From Bradyrhizobium cajani (GTDB lineage Bacteria > Pseudomonadota > Alphaproteobacteria > Rhizobiales > Xanthobacteraceae): DNA of 64,000 nt. Below are positions 34,550 to 43,713 of the stretch, piece by piece (within the stretch, counting starts at the first letter, position 1; every line of letters begins with the position of its first letter). The translations under genes were made by a program, and so were the position numbers. The stretch is from NCBI RefSeq assembly GCF_009759665.1, contig NZ_WQNE01000038.1, positions 1 through 64,000 on the forward strand. The letters are read 5' to 3'. The notes beneath the pieces were generated by a model. It saw only the letters and a list, made by a program, of their open reading frames with translations, had not been told where the DNA came from and did no database searches.

Positions 34550-36352
34550 TCACTCGAACAGCGGTGCCAGCTCCATCTGCGGCACCAGCACGAGACCCTT
34601 GTCGGTGATACGAATTTCCGGAATGACCGATAGGGGAATCAAATTGAAGCCCATGTAGGGAATGGTGCAACCGGCTTCCGTCCATTCCTGCTTCAGCACC
34701 TTGACCTCTTCGGCGACCTCCGTGACGCGCTTGTCGGAGAGCAGGCCCGCGATTGGCAGCGGAACCAGTGCCCTCACCTTGCCGTCGGCGACGACGCAGA
34801 CACCGCCCTGCTGCTCTTTGATAGCGGCGATCGCGGCCTGCATGTCGGCCTCGTTGGTTCCGGCGACGATGATGTTGTGGCTGTCGTGTCCGACGCTGGA
34901 GGCCACCGCGCCACGCTTGAGGCCGAAATCCTTCAGCAGGCCATGGGCGACATTGCCGGCCGATTTTCCGTGGCGCTCGACCACCGCGACGAAGCACAGG
35001 CCGTAGCGCGCGAACAGCGACGGCCAATCCTTTGCCGGCTCGATCTTGACCTTCTCATGGATCAGCGTGATGCCCGGCAGCGCGGTCTTGATTGTGTTGA
35101 CCGTGCAGGCCTTCGCCGGCAGCTGCGGCGTCAGCTTCATCTTCTCCGGCAGCTTGACCGTCGCATAAGCCGCCTTCGGATATTGGTATCGCTGCGACAG
35201 TGCCTGATCGAGAAGCGGCGTGATCTTGCCATGCTCGACCACCAGTTCGCCGCCATACCAGGTGCATTGCGGCTTGAGCTGATCGTCCATCAGCACGAGA
35301 TCGGCGCGGCGGCCGCCACCAAGCCCGCCGATTTCGCCTTCCATGCCGAAGCGCGTGGCGCCGTGCAGCGAGCCCATCGACCAGGCCTGCTCCGGCGACA
35401 TGCCCGCCTTCACGGCCTCACGCACCACCCAGTCGAGCCCGAAGAGCAGGAGATCGTCGGCGTCGCGGTCATCGGTGCACACGGCGGTGCGCTTGTGGGA
35501 GGCCCCGAGCTCGGTGATGGTCCGGATCGCCTGCGGCAGCGAATGCCACGGCGTCGTCGGCGGGCCGCCGCGCAGGAACACCCAGACGCCGGCGTCGAGC
35601 AGATCGTCGGCGATGTCGCGGTCGATCGCCTCGTGGGTGTCGGTGACGCCGGATGCCGCATAGGCCGCGACGAACTCGCGGCCGTAGACATGGCCGGACA
35701 CCGGCCGGCCGCGCTTCAGGGCGGCGGCGAGGATCGCGTGGCTACGCTCGTCGCCCATCGTCACCGGCACGAAATCCATCTTCTCGCCAAGCGCCACCGC
35801 TTCGGGCCAGCGATCGAACAGGCCGGCGATCTTGTCCGGTGTGAGATCGCCGCCAGCGGTCTCCAACTCAGCCGACGTTGCAGGTACGGTGCTCGGCACC
35901 GTCAGGAAGATCGACAGCGGCGCCTCGCGCGCGTCTTCCAACATCGCCTCCACACCGGCAACGTCCATGACGTTGCCGATCTCATGGCTGTCGCAGAAGA
36001 TCGTCGTGGTGCCGTTGAGCAGCGCGGCCTCGGCATAGGCGCAGGCCGTCACCATCGAGGATTCGATGTGGATGTGCGGATCGACCAGCCCCGGCGCAAT
36101 GATGCCGCCGGCCGCGTCGTAAGTCGCAACGCCGCTCCAGACCTTCTTCGCCGCCCCGGCCGGCTTCACCGCCGCGATGCGGCCGCCGGTGATCCAGATC
36201 TCGCGGTTCGCGTGGATGCGTTCCGAATAGGTCGAGAGCACCCGCGCGCCCGTGACGACGAGGTCCGGCGCGACACGCGCCGAGGCGACATCGGCCAGGC
36301 GCCGCGTCATCGAGTGCAGCGCTGCGACGGCAAAGCGGGTAAGTTTGGTCAT
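34550..36352 (-). CDS. ade: Adenine deaminase
   Basis: Amidohydrolase-family adenine deaminase, 600 residues, converting adenine to hypoxanthine and ammonia. The metal site PGLVDPHIHIESSM is near 90, the HEIGNVMDVAGV and VCTDDRDADDL motifs follow, and the C-terminal domain includes SVGHDSHNIIVAGTN. The length fits the Ade family and differs from the Add type. It lies 151 bp upstream of gcl on the same strand, consistent with purine salvage or purine degradation to glyoxylate. Confidence 0.93.
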   Translation of the reverse strand: MTKLTRFAVAALHSMTRRLADVASARVAPDLVVTGARVLSTYSERIHANREIWITGGRIAAVKPAGAAKKVWSGVATYDAAGGIIAPGLVDPHIHIESSMVTACAYAEAALLNGTTTIFCDSHEIGNVMDVAGVEAMLEDAREAPLSIFLTVPSTVPATSAELETAGGDLTPDKIAGLFDRWPEAVALGEKMDFVPVTMGDERSHAILAAALKRGRPVSGHVYGREFVAAYAASGVTDTHEAIDRDIADDLLDAGVWVFLRGGPPTTPWHSLPQAIRTITELGASHKRTAVCTDDRDADDLLLFGLDWVVREAVKAGMSPEQAWSMGSLHGATRFGMEGEIGGLGGGRRADLVLMDDQLKPQCTWYGGELVVEHGKITPLLDQALSQRYQYPKAAYATVKLPEKMKLTPQLPAKACTVNTIKTALPGITLIHEKVKIEPAKDWPSLFARYGLCFVAVVERHGKSAGNVAHGLLKDFGLKRGAVASSVGHDSHNIIVAGTNEADMQAAIAAIKEQQGGVCVVADGKVRALVPLPIAGLLSDKRVTEVAEEVKVLKQEWTEAGCTIPYMGFNLIPLSVIPEIRITDKGLVLVPQMELAPLFE

Positions 36353-36437
36353 CGGGACCCTCGCGTGGAGTTACAGCCGAGCGATGGTTACGCCGTGCGC
36401 CAGACCGGGCAAGCTCAAATATAACGGCACGCTCTGC

Positions 36438-37232
36438 TTAGGCTTTAGGCGCCGAACCGCCTGCCGTCCCCGCCCTTCTGCGCGAGTTCCGCGGTCTCGA
36501 AGTCGGTGCGGCAGCGGGCTTGACCCGAATCCGCATCGACCTCCCTTTCTGCTCATCAATCTCGAAGGAATTTGTCTTCCGCACGAGGTCGCTCAGCTTG
36601 CGGAAGCCGAACGTCCTCGGATCGAAATCGGAAGCGAGATTGGCAAGCTGCCGGCCGACCTCCCCCAGAGCGACCCAGCCGTCCTCGCTCTCCATCTGGG
36701 TGATGACCTTCTTGATGACTGGCGTAGCTGCATCGAGCGGCTGAAGCGGCGCCGACCTTGAGGTGGCGTCCTGCGTATTCACCGTTCCGGCAAGCAGGTT
36801 CTCCGTGTAAACGAATCTGCGGCAGGCCTGCCTGAAGCTTTCCGGCGTCTTCTGCTCGCCGAACCCAAAGACGTCGATGCCCTGCTCCCGGATGCGGGCG
36901 GCAAGACGGGTAAAGTCGCTGTCGGAAGAGACCAGGCAAAAGCCGTCGAACCGGCCGCTGTGAAGCAGGTCCATGGCGTCGATGACCAGCGTTATGTCGG
37001 AGGCATTCTTCCCCGTCGTGTAGGCGAACTGCTGCTGCGGGATGATGGCGTGCTTGGACAGGATGTCGGCCCAGCCCCTTGATCGCGCATTGGAGAAGTC
37101 GCCATAGATGCGCCGGACGCTGGCCTCGCCGATCTTGGCAATCTCCTCGAACAGTCCGTCCGCGATCTTTGCGGAGGCATTGTCGGCGTCAATCAGAACC
37201 GCGAGACGGGGCGAACGGAGCTCAGAAGGCAT
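36438..37232 (-). CDS. NYN-domain protein with OST-HTH/LOTUS-like C-terminus
   Basis: 264 residues from the ATG at 37232. The N-terminal NYN/PIN-like nuclease domain shows its acidic residues: AVLIDADNAS, SDITLVIDAMDLL and LVSSDSDFTRLA. A second domain at about 175-235 (AATPVIKKVITQMESEDGWVALGEVGRQL) fits the OST-HTH/LOTUS RNA-binding fold, and a basic tail follows. This LabA/DUF88-type pairing suggests RNA cleavage or binding. It sits 53 bp past the tctA stop and may be read from that operon. Confidence 0.82.
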   Translation of the reverse strand: MPSELRSPRLAVLIDADNASAKIADGLFEEIAKIGEASVRRIYGDFSNARSRGWADILSKHAIIPQQQFAYTTGKNASDITLVIDAMDLLHSGRFDGFCLVSSDSDFTRLAARIREQGIDVFGFGEQKTPESFRQACRRFVYTENLLAGTVNTQDATSRSAPLQPLDAATPVIKKVITQMESEDGWVALGEVGRQLANLASDFDPRTFGFRKLSDLVRKTNSFEIDEQKGRSMRIRVKPAAAPTSRPRNSRRRAGTAGGSAPKA

Positions 37233-37285
37233 GGCGGTTCCCCACGAGATGGACGCGGCACAAAAAGACAAGTCCGTCGGAGCGG

Positions 37286-38788
37286 CTAGTCCTCGTTCGC
37301 CTTGAAGCGACCCATCCCCTTCAGCACGAACGGGGCCAGCAGCGCAACCAGCGCGATGCCGAGAAGCGTCGCCGAGATCGGGCTTTGCAGCAGCGTCATG
37401 GGATCGCCGAGGCTGATCGCGAGCGCGCGCCGCAACTGGCTCTCGGCGATCGGGCCGAGGATCAGGCCGACGACGACGGGCGCGATCGGAAAATCGAACC
37501 GGCGCATCAGGAAGCCGAGCACGCCGAAGCCCGCCAGCATGGACAATTCGACCACCGACGGCTTGGCGGCGATGGTGCCCATGGTCGCGAAGACGAGGAT
37601 GCCGGCATAGAGCCATGGCTGCGGGATCGCGAGCAGCCGCACCCACAGGCCGACCAGCGGCAGGTTGAGCACCAGCAGCATCAGATTGGCGATGAACAGG
37701 CTGGCGATCAGCCCCCACACGAGGTCAGGCCGCTCGGCGAACAGCAGCGGCCCCGGGTTGAGGCCGTATTGCTGGAAGCCCGCCAGCATCATCGCGGCCG
37801 TCGCCGAGGTCGGCAAACCCAGCGTCAAGAGCGGCACCAGCGTGCCGGCGGCAGACGCATTGTTGGCGGCTTCCGGTCCCGCGACGCCTTCGATCGCACC
37901 CTTACCGAATTCCTCCGGATGTTTTGTGAGACGCTTCTCGGTCGAATAGGACAGGAAGGTCGGGATCTCCGCGCCGCCCGCGGGCAGCGCGCCGATCGGG
38001 AAACCGAACATGGTGCCGCGCAGCCACGGCTTCCACGAGCGCTTCCAGTCTTCTTTGGTCATCCACAGCGAGCCGCGCACCGGCTCGAGCTTCTCCTCGG
38101 TGTGGTGGCGGCGCGATGCGACGTAGAGCGCCTCGCCCACCGCGAACAGGCCGACCGCAAGCGTCGTCACCTCGACGCCGTCGAGCAGCTCGGGGATGCC
38201 GAACGCAAGCCGCGCCTGTCCGGTCAGCTTGTCGATGCCGACAAGGCCGAGCGTCAGACCGATGAACAGGCTGGTCAGGCCGCGGACCGGGGAGTCCCCG
38301 AAGGTCGCCGACACCGTGACGAAGGCGACGCACATCAGCGCAAAGTAATCCTCCGGCCCGAAGCGCACGGCGAAATCGACCAGCCACGGCGCGAGGAAGG
38401 CGAGGCCGATGGTGGCGATGGTGCCGGCGACGAAGGAGCCGATAGCGGAGGTCGCAAGCGCCGGCCCGCCGCGGCCGGCCTTGGCCATCTTGTTGCCTTC
38501 GAGCGCGGTCGCCATCGAGGCGCTCTCGCCGGGCGTGTTGATCAGGATCGCGGTGGTCGATCCACCATACATGCCGCCGTAATAGATGCCGGCGAACATG
38601 ATCAGCGAGCCGCCGGGGTCCAGCTTGTACGTCACCGGCAGCAACAGCGCGACCGTCAGCGCCGGGCCGATGCCGGGCAGCACGCCCACGGCCGTGCCGA
38701 GGAACACGCCTATCAGCGCATAAAGCAGGTTCATCGGCTGGACGGCGACCGCCATGCCGTGGGCCAGCGCCGCAAAAGTGTCCATCAC
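37286..38788 (-). CDS. tctA: Tripartite tricarboxylate transporter, large membrane subunit
   Basis: TctA-family permease, 500 residues with about 11-12 hydrophobic segments. It has the family signature near GVLPGIGPALTVALLLPVTYKL and a second LTLGLPTSATAAMMLAGFQQYG. It uses an ion gradient to import a carboxylate delivered by the binding protein. It overlaps the small subunit by 4 bp. The substrate is unknown. Confidence 0.93.
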   Translation of the reverse strand: MMDTFAALAHGMAVAVQPMNLLYALIGVFLGTAVGVLPGIGPALTVALLLPVTYKLDPGGSLIMFAGIYYGGMYGGSTTAILINTPGESASMATALEGNKMAKAGRGGPALATSAIGSFVAGTIATIGLAFLAPWLVDFAVRFGPEDYFALMCVAFVTVSATFGDSPVRGLTSLFIGLTLGLVGIDKLTGQARLAFGIPELLDGVEVTTLAVGLFAVGEALYVASRRHHTEEKLEPVRGSLWMTKEDWKRSWKPWLRGTMFGFPIGALPAGGAEIPTFLSYSTEKRLTKHPEEFGKGAIEGVAGPEAANNASAAGTLVPLLTLGLPTSATAAMMLAGFQQYGLNPGPLLFAERPDLVWGLIASLFIANLMLLVLNLPLVGLWVRLLAIPQPWLYAGILVFATMGTIAAKPSVVELSMLAGFGVLGFLMRRFDFPIAPVVVGLILGPIAESQLRRALAISLGDPMTLLQSPISATLLGIALVALLAPFVLKGMGRFKANED

Positions 38789-39270
38789 AGCAGTCGCTCC
38801 AGGGGGCCTGCCGGAAGGCTCAGCGTCAGCAGGCGGTCAAACGCGAGATAAATGAGGGTGGACATCACGAGGGCGATGACGCTGTCGACGAGAACGGCGC
38901 GACGCCCAAAGGCGGCTGACGTCGTAACGAAGAGTGCCGAGGTCGCCAGGATGAAGCCGCCGCCGAAGCCTATGATCGCAATCAGGAGCGCGAGACCGAT
39001 GAGGATCAAGACCACCGGCACGGGATCGGCGCTCTCGCGCGCCGGCAAATTGCCGCGCAGCGCGTCGATGAAGTTGCCGATCGCGAGCAGCGCGAGGCCG
39101 CTGGCGACCACGACGGGCATCGCCTCCGGCCCCATCCCGTACATCGCGCTGGATTGCAGGCCGCGCGAGTCCCAGACCAGCACCGCGGCGAGACCTGCGA
39201 GCAAGGCAGCTATGACGAGGCCGGCGCGATCGACGTGCCGCGGCGGTTGCGCAGGATCGCCTGAGGTCAT
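38785..39270 (-). CDS. tctB: Tripartite tricarboxylate transporter, small membrane subunit
   Basis: 161 residues with four hydrophobic segments, the TctB pattern. It overlaps both neighbours (tctC upstream, tctA downstream) by 4 bp. TctB sequences are weakly conserved, so the call rests on topology, length and position between tctC and tctA. Confidence 0.88.
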   Translation of the reverse strand: MTSGDPAQPPRHVDRAGLVIAALLAGLAAVLVWDSRGLQSSAMYGMGPEAMPVVVASGLALLAIGNFIDALRGNLPARESADPVPVVLILIGLALLIAIIGFGGGFILATSALFVTTSAAFGRRAVLVDSVIALVMSTLIYLAFDRLLTLSLPAGPLERLL

Positions 39271-40235
39271 GACTTGACGAGGCCGACCGATTTCAGCACG
39301 TCGGTGACGCGCGCCGTCTCCTTCTTCAGGAAGTCGGCGAAAGCATCGCCGCCGAGATAGGCGTCCTCCCAGCCCTTCTGCTTGAGGATCTCCTTCCAGG
39401 CGTCCGATTTCACCATCTTCTCGACCGCATCGCTCAAGGTCTTGCGCTGCTCCGGCGTGATGCCGGGAGGCGCAACCACCGAGCGCCAGTTGGCGATCAC
39501 GAGGTCGATGCCCTGCTCCTTGAAGGTCGGGATGTCGCTGCCGGCGATGCGCTTCTCCGAGGTCACGCCGATGGCGCGCAGCTTGCCGGACTTGATCTGC
39601 CCTTCATATTCGCTCAGGCCCGAAATGCCCGCGGTGACCTTGCCGCCGAGGATCGCCGCCAGCGACTCGCCGCCGCCGGAGAACGGGATGTAGTTGATCT
39701 TCTTCGCGTCGGCGCCGACGGCGCCAGCGAACAACGCGGCCATCACATGGTCGACGCCACCGGCCGAGCCGCCGGCGAAGGTCACCTTGGCGATATCGGC
39801 CTTGACGGCCGCGGCCAGATCCTGCGCCGTCTTGATCGGAGAATTCGCGGGAACCACGATCACCTGGATTTCCTCGGTGAGCCGCGCGATCGGCGTCACC
39901 TGCTCGAGCGTCACCGGCGACTTGTTCATGGCGAGCGCGCCCACCATGACGAAGCCGTTGACCATCATCTGGTTGCCGTCGCCCTTGGCGCCGTTGACGA
40001 ATTGCGCGATGCCGACGCTGCCGCCGGCGCCGGGAACGTTGGTGACCTGCACGCTGCGCGCGACACCGGACGCCACCAAGGCCTGCTGCATCGAGCGCGC
40101 GGTCTGGTCCCAGCCGCCGCCGGGCGCGGCCGGCGCCATCAGCTTCAGCTCGAGCTGCTGGGCAACGGCCGGGGTGGCCGCCGCGAGGGTCAGCGCGACG
40201 GCTGCGCCGACGAGGCGCGCGGGAATTCGAAACAT
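39267..40235 (-). CDS. tctC: Tripartite transporter periplasmic binding protein (Bug/TctC)
   Basis: 322 residues with a signal peptide ending near AVAQQ (about 26). Bug-family features include LKLMAPAAPGGGWDQTARSMQQAL and VTNVPGAGGSVGIAQF in the N-terminal half and YIPFSGGGESLAAILGGKV later. It captures a small carboxylate for the TctAB permease. As first gene of tctCBA it follows an IclR regulator gene on the same strand. Confidence 0.92.
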   Translation of the reverse strand: MFRIPARLVGAAVALTLAAATPAVAQQLELKLMAPAAPGGGWDQTARSMQQALVASGVARSVQVTNVPGAGGSVGIAQFVNGAKGDGNQMMVNGFVMVGALAMNKSPVTLEQVTPIARLTEEIQVIVVPANSPIKTAQDLAAAVKADIAKVTFAGGSAGGVDHVMAALFAGAVGADAKKINYIPFSGGGESLAAILGGKVTAGISGLSEYEGQIKSGKLRAIGVTSEKRIAGSDIPTFKEQGIDLVIANWRSVVAPPGITPEQRKTLSDAVEKMVKSDAWKEILKQKGWEDAYLGGDAFADFLKKETARVTDVLKSVGLVKS

Positions 40236-40279
40236 CGGGGCATCTCCAGGCTCATGCGGACGTTTGCCGCATTGTGTCG

Positions 40280-40300
40280 TTTGGTCGCATATCAGCCAAA
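40280..40300 (-). promoter_or_regulatory. Inverted repeat upstream of tctC
   Basis: TTTGG-tcgcatatcag-CCAAA: 5-bp perfect arms around an 11-nt centre, 44 bp before the tctC start. It is a candidate operator for the IclR protein encoded just upstream. The arms are short, so the call is weak. Confidence 0.35.
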
Positions 40301-40341
40301 ACGGCCGATGCTGTCCAGTGACATCCCCCCGCGATTCCTGG

Positions 40342-41184
40342 CTAGCAGGGGGTCGGCATCACCCCCCCGAGGGCGGCCGTCAGCTCGGCGGCAACGTCCC
40401 GCACGATTTGCCCAATTTCCGGCAACCTCTGGTCGGTCAGCCGGCTGGTCATGCCCGAGACGGAAATCGCCGCGAGCGGCTCGGCGCAGTCGCTGTAGAC
40501 GACCGCGGCAACACAGCGCAGGCCCATGCAGGCTTCTTCATCGTCGAGCGCGTAGCCCTGCTTGCGGATCTTTTCGAGCTCCTTGAACAGGTCGCTCGGC
40601 CGCACGATCGACCTCTCGGTCAGGCGGGGCATGCCGTGATGGCGGATGACGGCGCCGACGTCCTCGTCGGAATAGGTCGCGAGCACCGCCTTGCCGACGC
40701 CGGAGGTCACCATGGGGACGCGGCCACCGACCTGGGTCAGCGAGCGCATGATCTCGCGGCTCTCCATCCGGGTCAGCACGATGATGAACTCGTCGTCGAC
40801 GACGGCGAGGTTGGCGGTCTCGCGGGTGAGATCGCGCAGCTTGCGCAGGTACGGAATCGCCTGCGCGGAGAAATTGCGCCGCCGCGCGAAGCTCGCGCCC
40901 ACCGTGAAGCTGCGCACGCCGACATGCCATTTGGATTCGGCGCGGTCGAACTGCACGAAGCGGCGGCTTTCGAGCGTGGCGAGCAGGCGGTGGACGGTGG
41001 ACGCCGACAGGCCGGTGCGAACGGCGAGATCGCTGAGACGATAGCCTTCGTCGTCCTCGGCCAGTGTTTCGAGGATCGACAGCGCGCGGTCGACGGACTG
41101 CACGCCGCCGTCGCGCGCCTCGTGGTCGACCTCCGATGCCGATCGGGCTTCGTGCGATTTGCGCCGGATCACGTTCTTGCTCAT
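40342..41184 (-). CDS. IclR-family transcriptional regulator
   Basis: 280 residues. The N-terminal winged helix QSVDRALSILETLAEDDEGYRLSDLAVRTGLSASTVHRLLATL (about 28-70) and the C-terminal effector domain with GGRVPMVTSGVGKAVLA and AVVYSDCAEPLAAISVSG are clear. It precedes tctCBA with a 106-bp gap and very likely controls that transporter. IclR proteins usually sense a small organic acid. Confidence 0.92.
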   Translation of the reverse strand: MSKNVIRRKSHEARSASEVDHEARDGGVQSVDRALSILETLAEDDEGYRLSDLAVRTGLSASTVHRLLATLESRRFVQFDRAESKWHVGVRSFTVGASFARRRNFSAQAIPYLRKLRDLTRETANLAVVDDEFIIVLTRMESREIMRSLTQVGGRVPMVTSGVGKAVLATYSDEDVGAVIRHHGMPRLTERSIVRPSDLFKELEKIRKQGYALDDEEACMGLRCVAAVVYSDCAEPLAAISVSGMTSRLTDQRLPEIGQIVRDVAAELTAALGGVMPTPC

Positions 41185-41206
41185 CGCGACCTGCCGCTTG
41201 TGCGTT

Positions 41207-41313
41207 CGTCATTCCGGGATGGCGCGCCGGGACTGCGCGAAGCGCGGGCCTGGCGCGCCAGACCCGGAATCTCGACATCCCGGGTTCGATGCTTCGCATC
41301 GCCCCGGGATGAC
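41207..41313. repeat. Extragenic palindromic repeat, GTCATTCCGG family
   Basis: Begins CGTCATTCCGGGATGGCGCG, contains the inner arms CGCGCCGGGA and TGGCGCGCCAGA, and ends CCCCGGGATGAC. It fills the 143-bp gap between the acyl-CoA synthetase stop and the iclR start. Confidence 0.7.
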
Positions 41314-41327
41314 AGGAGAGATAACGC

Positions 41328-43457
41328 TCAGAGCAGCCCTGCCCCGCGCGCCCACTTGTACTTGGCGCCGAGCACTTCGACCGGAAGCTCGGTCGAATAG
41401 GCGTAGGCGGGGATGCCGTTCTGGTAGAGATATTCGGCGGCCTCCTCGACCTCGACGTCGCCGGCAAGCGAGGCGACCATCGGCTTCACGAAGCCCTTGG
41501 CCTCCATCTCCTTCTTCACCTCGACCATGTTGCGGGCGAACACCATCGGCGGGGTGACGATGGTGTGCCAGTAGCCGAGGATCAGCGCGTGGATGCGCTC
41601 GTCTGACAGGCCGAGCTTCACCGTGTTGACGTAGGTGATCGGCGGCTCGCCGCCGGTGATATCCACAGGATTTCCGGCCGCGCCAAACGGCGGGATGAAC
41701 TTGCGGAAAGCCGCATCGAGATCCGGCGGCATCGACATCAGCGACAGGCCGTTGTCGACGCAGGAGTCCGACAGCAGCACGCCCGAGCCGCCCGCACCGG
41801 TGATGATCAGCACGTTCTCGCCCTTCGGCGTCGGCAGCACCGGCACGCCGCGGGCGAATTCGAGCAGCTGGCGCAAGCTGCGCGCGCGGATCACGCCGGA
41901 CTGCTTGAAGACGTCTTCATAGATGCGGTCGTTACCGGCGAGCGCGCCGGTGTGCGAGGACGCCGCCTTCGCACCCGCAGACGTGCGGCCGGCCTTGAGC
42001 ACGACGACCGGCTTCTTCTTGGAAACGCGCTTGGCCGCTTCCGCAAAGGCGCGGCCGTCCTTGAGGTCCTCGCAGTGCTGCGCGATCAGGTTGGTGTTCG
42101 GGTCCTGCTCGAAGAAGGCGAGCAGATCGTCCTCGTCGATGTCGGACTTGTTGCCGAGACCGACGATCGCCGAGACGCCCATCTTGGCCGAGCGCGAGAA
42201 GCCGATGATGGCCATGCCGATGCCGCCAGACTGCGACGACAGCGCGGCGTGGCCCTTGACGTCATAGGCAGTGCAGAAGGTCGCGCACAGATTGGCCGGC
42301 GTATAGTAGAAGCCGTAGATGTTCGGCCCCATCAGGCGGATGTCGTACTTCTTGCCGACCTCGACGATCTCGGCCTGGAGCTCGGGCGCGCCGGCCTCCG
42401 CGAAGCCCGACGGGATCAGCACCGCGCCCGGGATTTTCTTCTCGCCGCATTCGGTCAGCGCTGCTGCCACGAACTTCGCGGGGATCGCGAACACCGCGAC
42501 GTCGATCACGCCGGGCACGTCCTTGACGCTCTTGTAGGCCTTGTAGCCGAGGATCTCGGCGGCCTTGGGATGGATCGGATAGATCTCGCCCTTGTAGCCG
42601 CCGTTGATGAGGTTCTTCATCACGGAGTTGCCGATCTTGCCGTCCTCGGCGGAGGCGCCGACCACGGCGACCGCTCTCGGCTGCATGATGCGGTTCATCG
42701 CCACAACGATCTCTTCGGTCGGGCGCGGCTTCGGCTTGGGAACGTAGGCGAAGTCGACGACGATGCGGACGTCCGCGGCAGTCGCGCCCTTCGGCGTCGC
42801 GAACACCGGGTTGAGGTCGAGCTCGACGATTTCAGGGAAATCGGTGACGAGCTGCGAGACCTTGACGATGACGTCGGCGAGCGCGGCGCGGTTCACCGGT
42901 TCGCCGCCGCGAACGCCCTTGAGGATCTCATGCGCCTGGATGCCGTCCAGCATCGACAGCGCGTCTTCCTTGGTCGCGGGCGCGAGGCGGAAGGTGATGT
43001 CCTTCAGGACTTCGACCAGCACGCCGCCGAGGCCGAAGGCGACCAGCTTGCCGAACGAGCCGTCGGTGATCGAGCCGACGATCACTTCGGTGCCGCCGGC
43101 CAGCATCTGCTGCACCTGGATGCCCTCGATCTTGGCGTCGGACTTGTATTTCTTGGCGTTGCCGAGAATGGTCTCGTAGGCCTTCTCGGCCTCCCCGGCC
43201 GTCTTGAGGCCGACGATGACGCCGCCGGCCTCGGTCTTGTGGAGAATGTCCGGCGAGACGATCTTCATCACCACCGGGAAGCCCATCGCGGAGGCCATCT
43301 TGCCGGCCTCACCCGCCGACTTCGCCACGCCTTCCTTCGGCACCGGAATGCCATAGGCGTCGCAGACCAGCTTGCCTTCCGGCGCCGTCAGGCTGGTGCG
43401 GTTGTCCGCCTTGACCTGGTCAAGCACCTTGCGGACGGCATCTTTGGAATTGGACAT
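41328..43457 (-). CDS. Acetate--CoA ligase (ADP-forming)-like acyl-CoA synthetase
   Basis: 709-residue NDP-forming acyl-CoA synthetase. An ATP-grasp domain comes first (about 20-235), with GFPVVMKIVSPDILHKTEAGGV including the catalytic His of the beta part. The CoA-binding Rossmann domain follows (AVVGASAEDGKIG near 264), then a succinyl-CoA-ligase-like domain containing SQSGGIG and SSHTGALAG. This beta-alpha order reverses the alpha-beta order of archaeal Acd. The gene is divergent from gntR-oxc-frc with two operator-like dyads in the shared gap, so its acid may be oxalate, formate or a related acid. That substrate is inferred only. Confidence 0.82.
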   Translation of the reverse strand: MSNSKDAVRKVLDQVKADNRTSLTAPEGKLVCDAYGIPVPKEGVAKSAGEAGKMASAMGFPVVMKIVSPDILHKTEAGGVIVGLKTAGEAEKAYETILGNAKKYKSDAKIEGIQVQQMLAGGTEVIVGSITDGSFGKLVAFGLGGVLVEVLKDITFRLAPATKEDALSMLDGIQAHEILKGVRGGEPVNRAALADVIVKVSQLVTDFPEIVELDLNPVFATPKGATAADVRIVVDFAYVPKPKPRPTEEIVVAMNRIMQPRAVAVVGASAEDGKIGNSVMKNLINGGYKGEIYPIHPKAAEILGYKAYKSVKDVPGVIDVAVFAIPAKFVAAALTECGEKKIPGAVLIPSGFAEAGAPELQAEIVEVGKKYDIRLMGPNIYGFYYTPANLCATFCTAYDVKGHAALSSQSGGIGMAIIGFSRSAKMGVSAIVGLGNKSDIDEDDLLAFFEQDPNTNLIAQHCEDLKDGRAFAEAAKRVSKKKPVVVLKAGRTSAGAKAASSHTGALAGNDRIYEDVFKQSGVIRARSLRQLLEFARGVPVLPTPKGENVLIITGAGGSGVLLSDSCVDNGLSLMSMPPDLDAAFRKFIPPFGAAGNPVDITGGEPPITYVNTVKLGLSDERIHALILGYWHTIVTPPMVFARNMVEVKKEMEAKGFVKPMVASLAGDVEVEEAAEYLYQNGIPAYAYSTELPVEVLGAKYKWARGAGLL

Positions 43458-43615
43458 GTGGCTTCTCCCTTGACCTCAGTTCGTTCTTTGCAAAGCGCGC
43501 GCGTGTTGCGGCTGCCCGTGATGCTTGCCATTCGCCGCGCTCTGTTCCATGCGGCGGAACGGAGTGGCATAAGGCCAATGTTACTCCGCCGCCTTGGATC
43601 AAAAATGGCTGGCGA

Positions 43616-43632
43616 TGGCATTTGGTATGCCA
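43616..43632. promoter_or_regulatory. Operator site A, GntR-type dyad
   Basis: TGGCATTTGGTATGCCA: perfect 6-bp arms (TGGCAT/ATGCCA) around 5 nt. It is 158 bp upstream of the acyl-CoA synthetase start and 84 bp centre to centre from site B. Confidence 0.75.
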
Positions 43633-43696
43633 GAAGCCAACTTGTCAAGCCGCCGCACGATCTAGAACGCCGCAAAAAATAGCCAGCTTGACATTC

Positions 43697-43713
43697 TGGC
43701 ATGTGGTATGCCA
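43697..43713. promoter_or_regulatory. Operator site B, GntR-type dyad
   Basis: TGGCATGTGGTATGCCA differs from site A at one base. It ends 56 bp before the gntR GTG start and just downstream of a TTGACA (43688-43693), so a bound repressor would block gntR-oxc-frc transcription. Confidence 0.78.

Noticed and set aside
36438..37718. A 426-codon frame that would fuse a long N-terminal region to the NYN protein
   Set aside because: The extra 162 codons are tctA read out of frame. The NYN domain starts cleanly at 37232.
43561..43576. TGGCATAAGGCCA near operator site A as another operator copy
   Set aside because: Only 13 bp long, with arms that do not keep the 17-bp spacing of the other six sites.
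41952..43682. A 576-codon open frame on the plus strand opposite the acyl-CoA synthetase
   Set aside because: The translation is Asp/Arg/His-rich with no domain, and the minus-strand gene has complete ATP-grasp and CoA-binding motifs.
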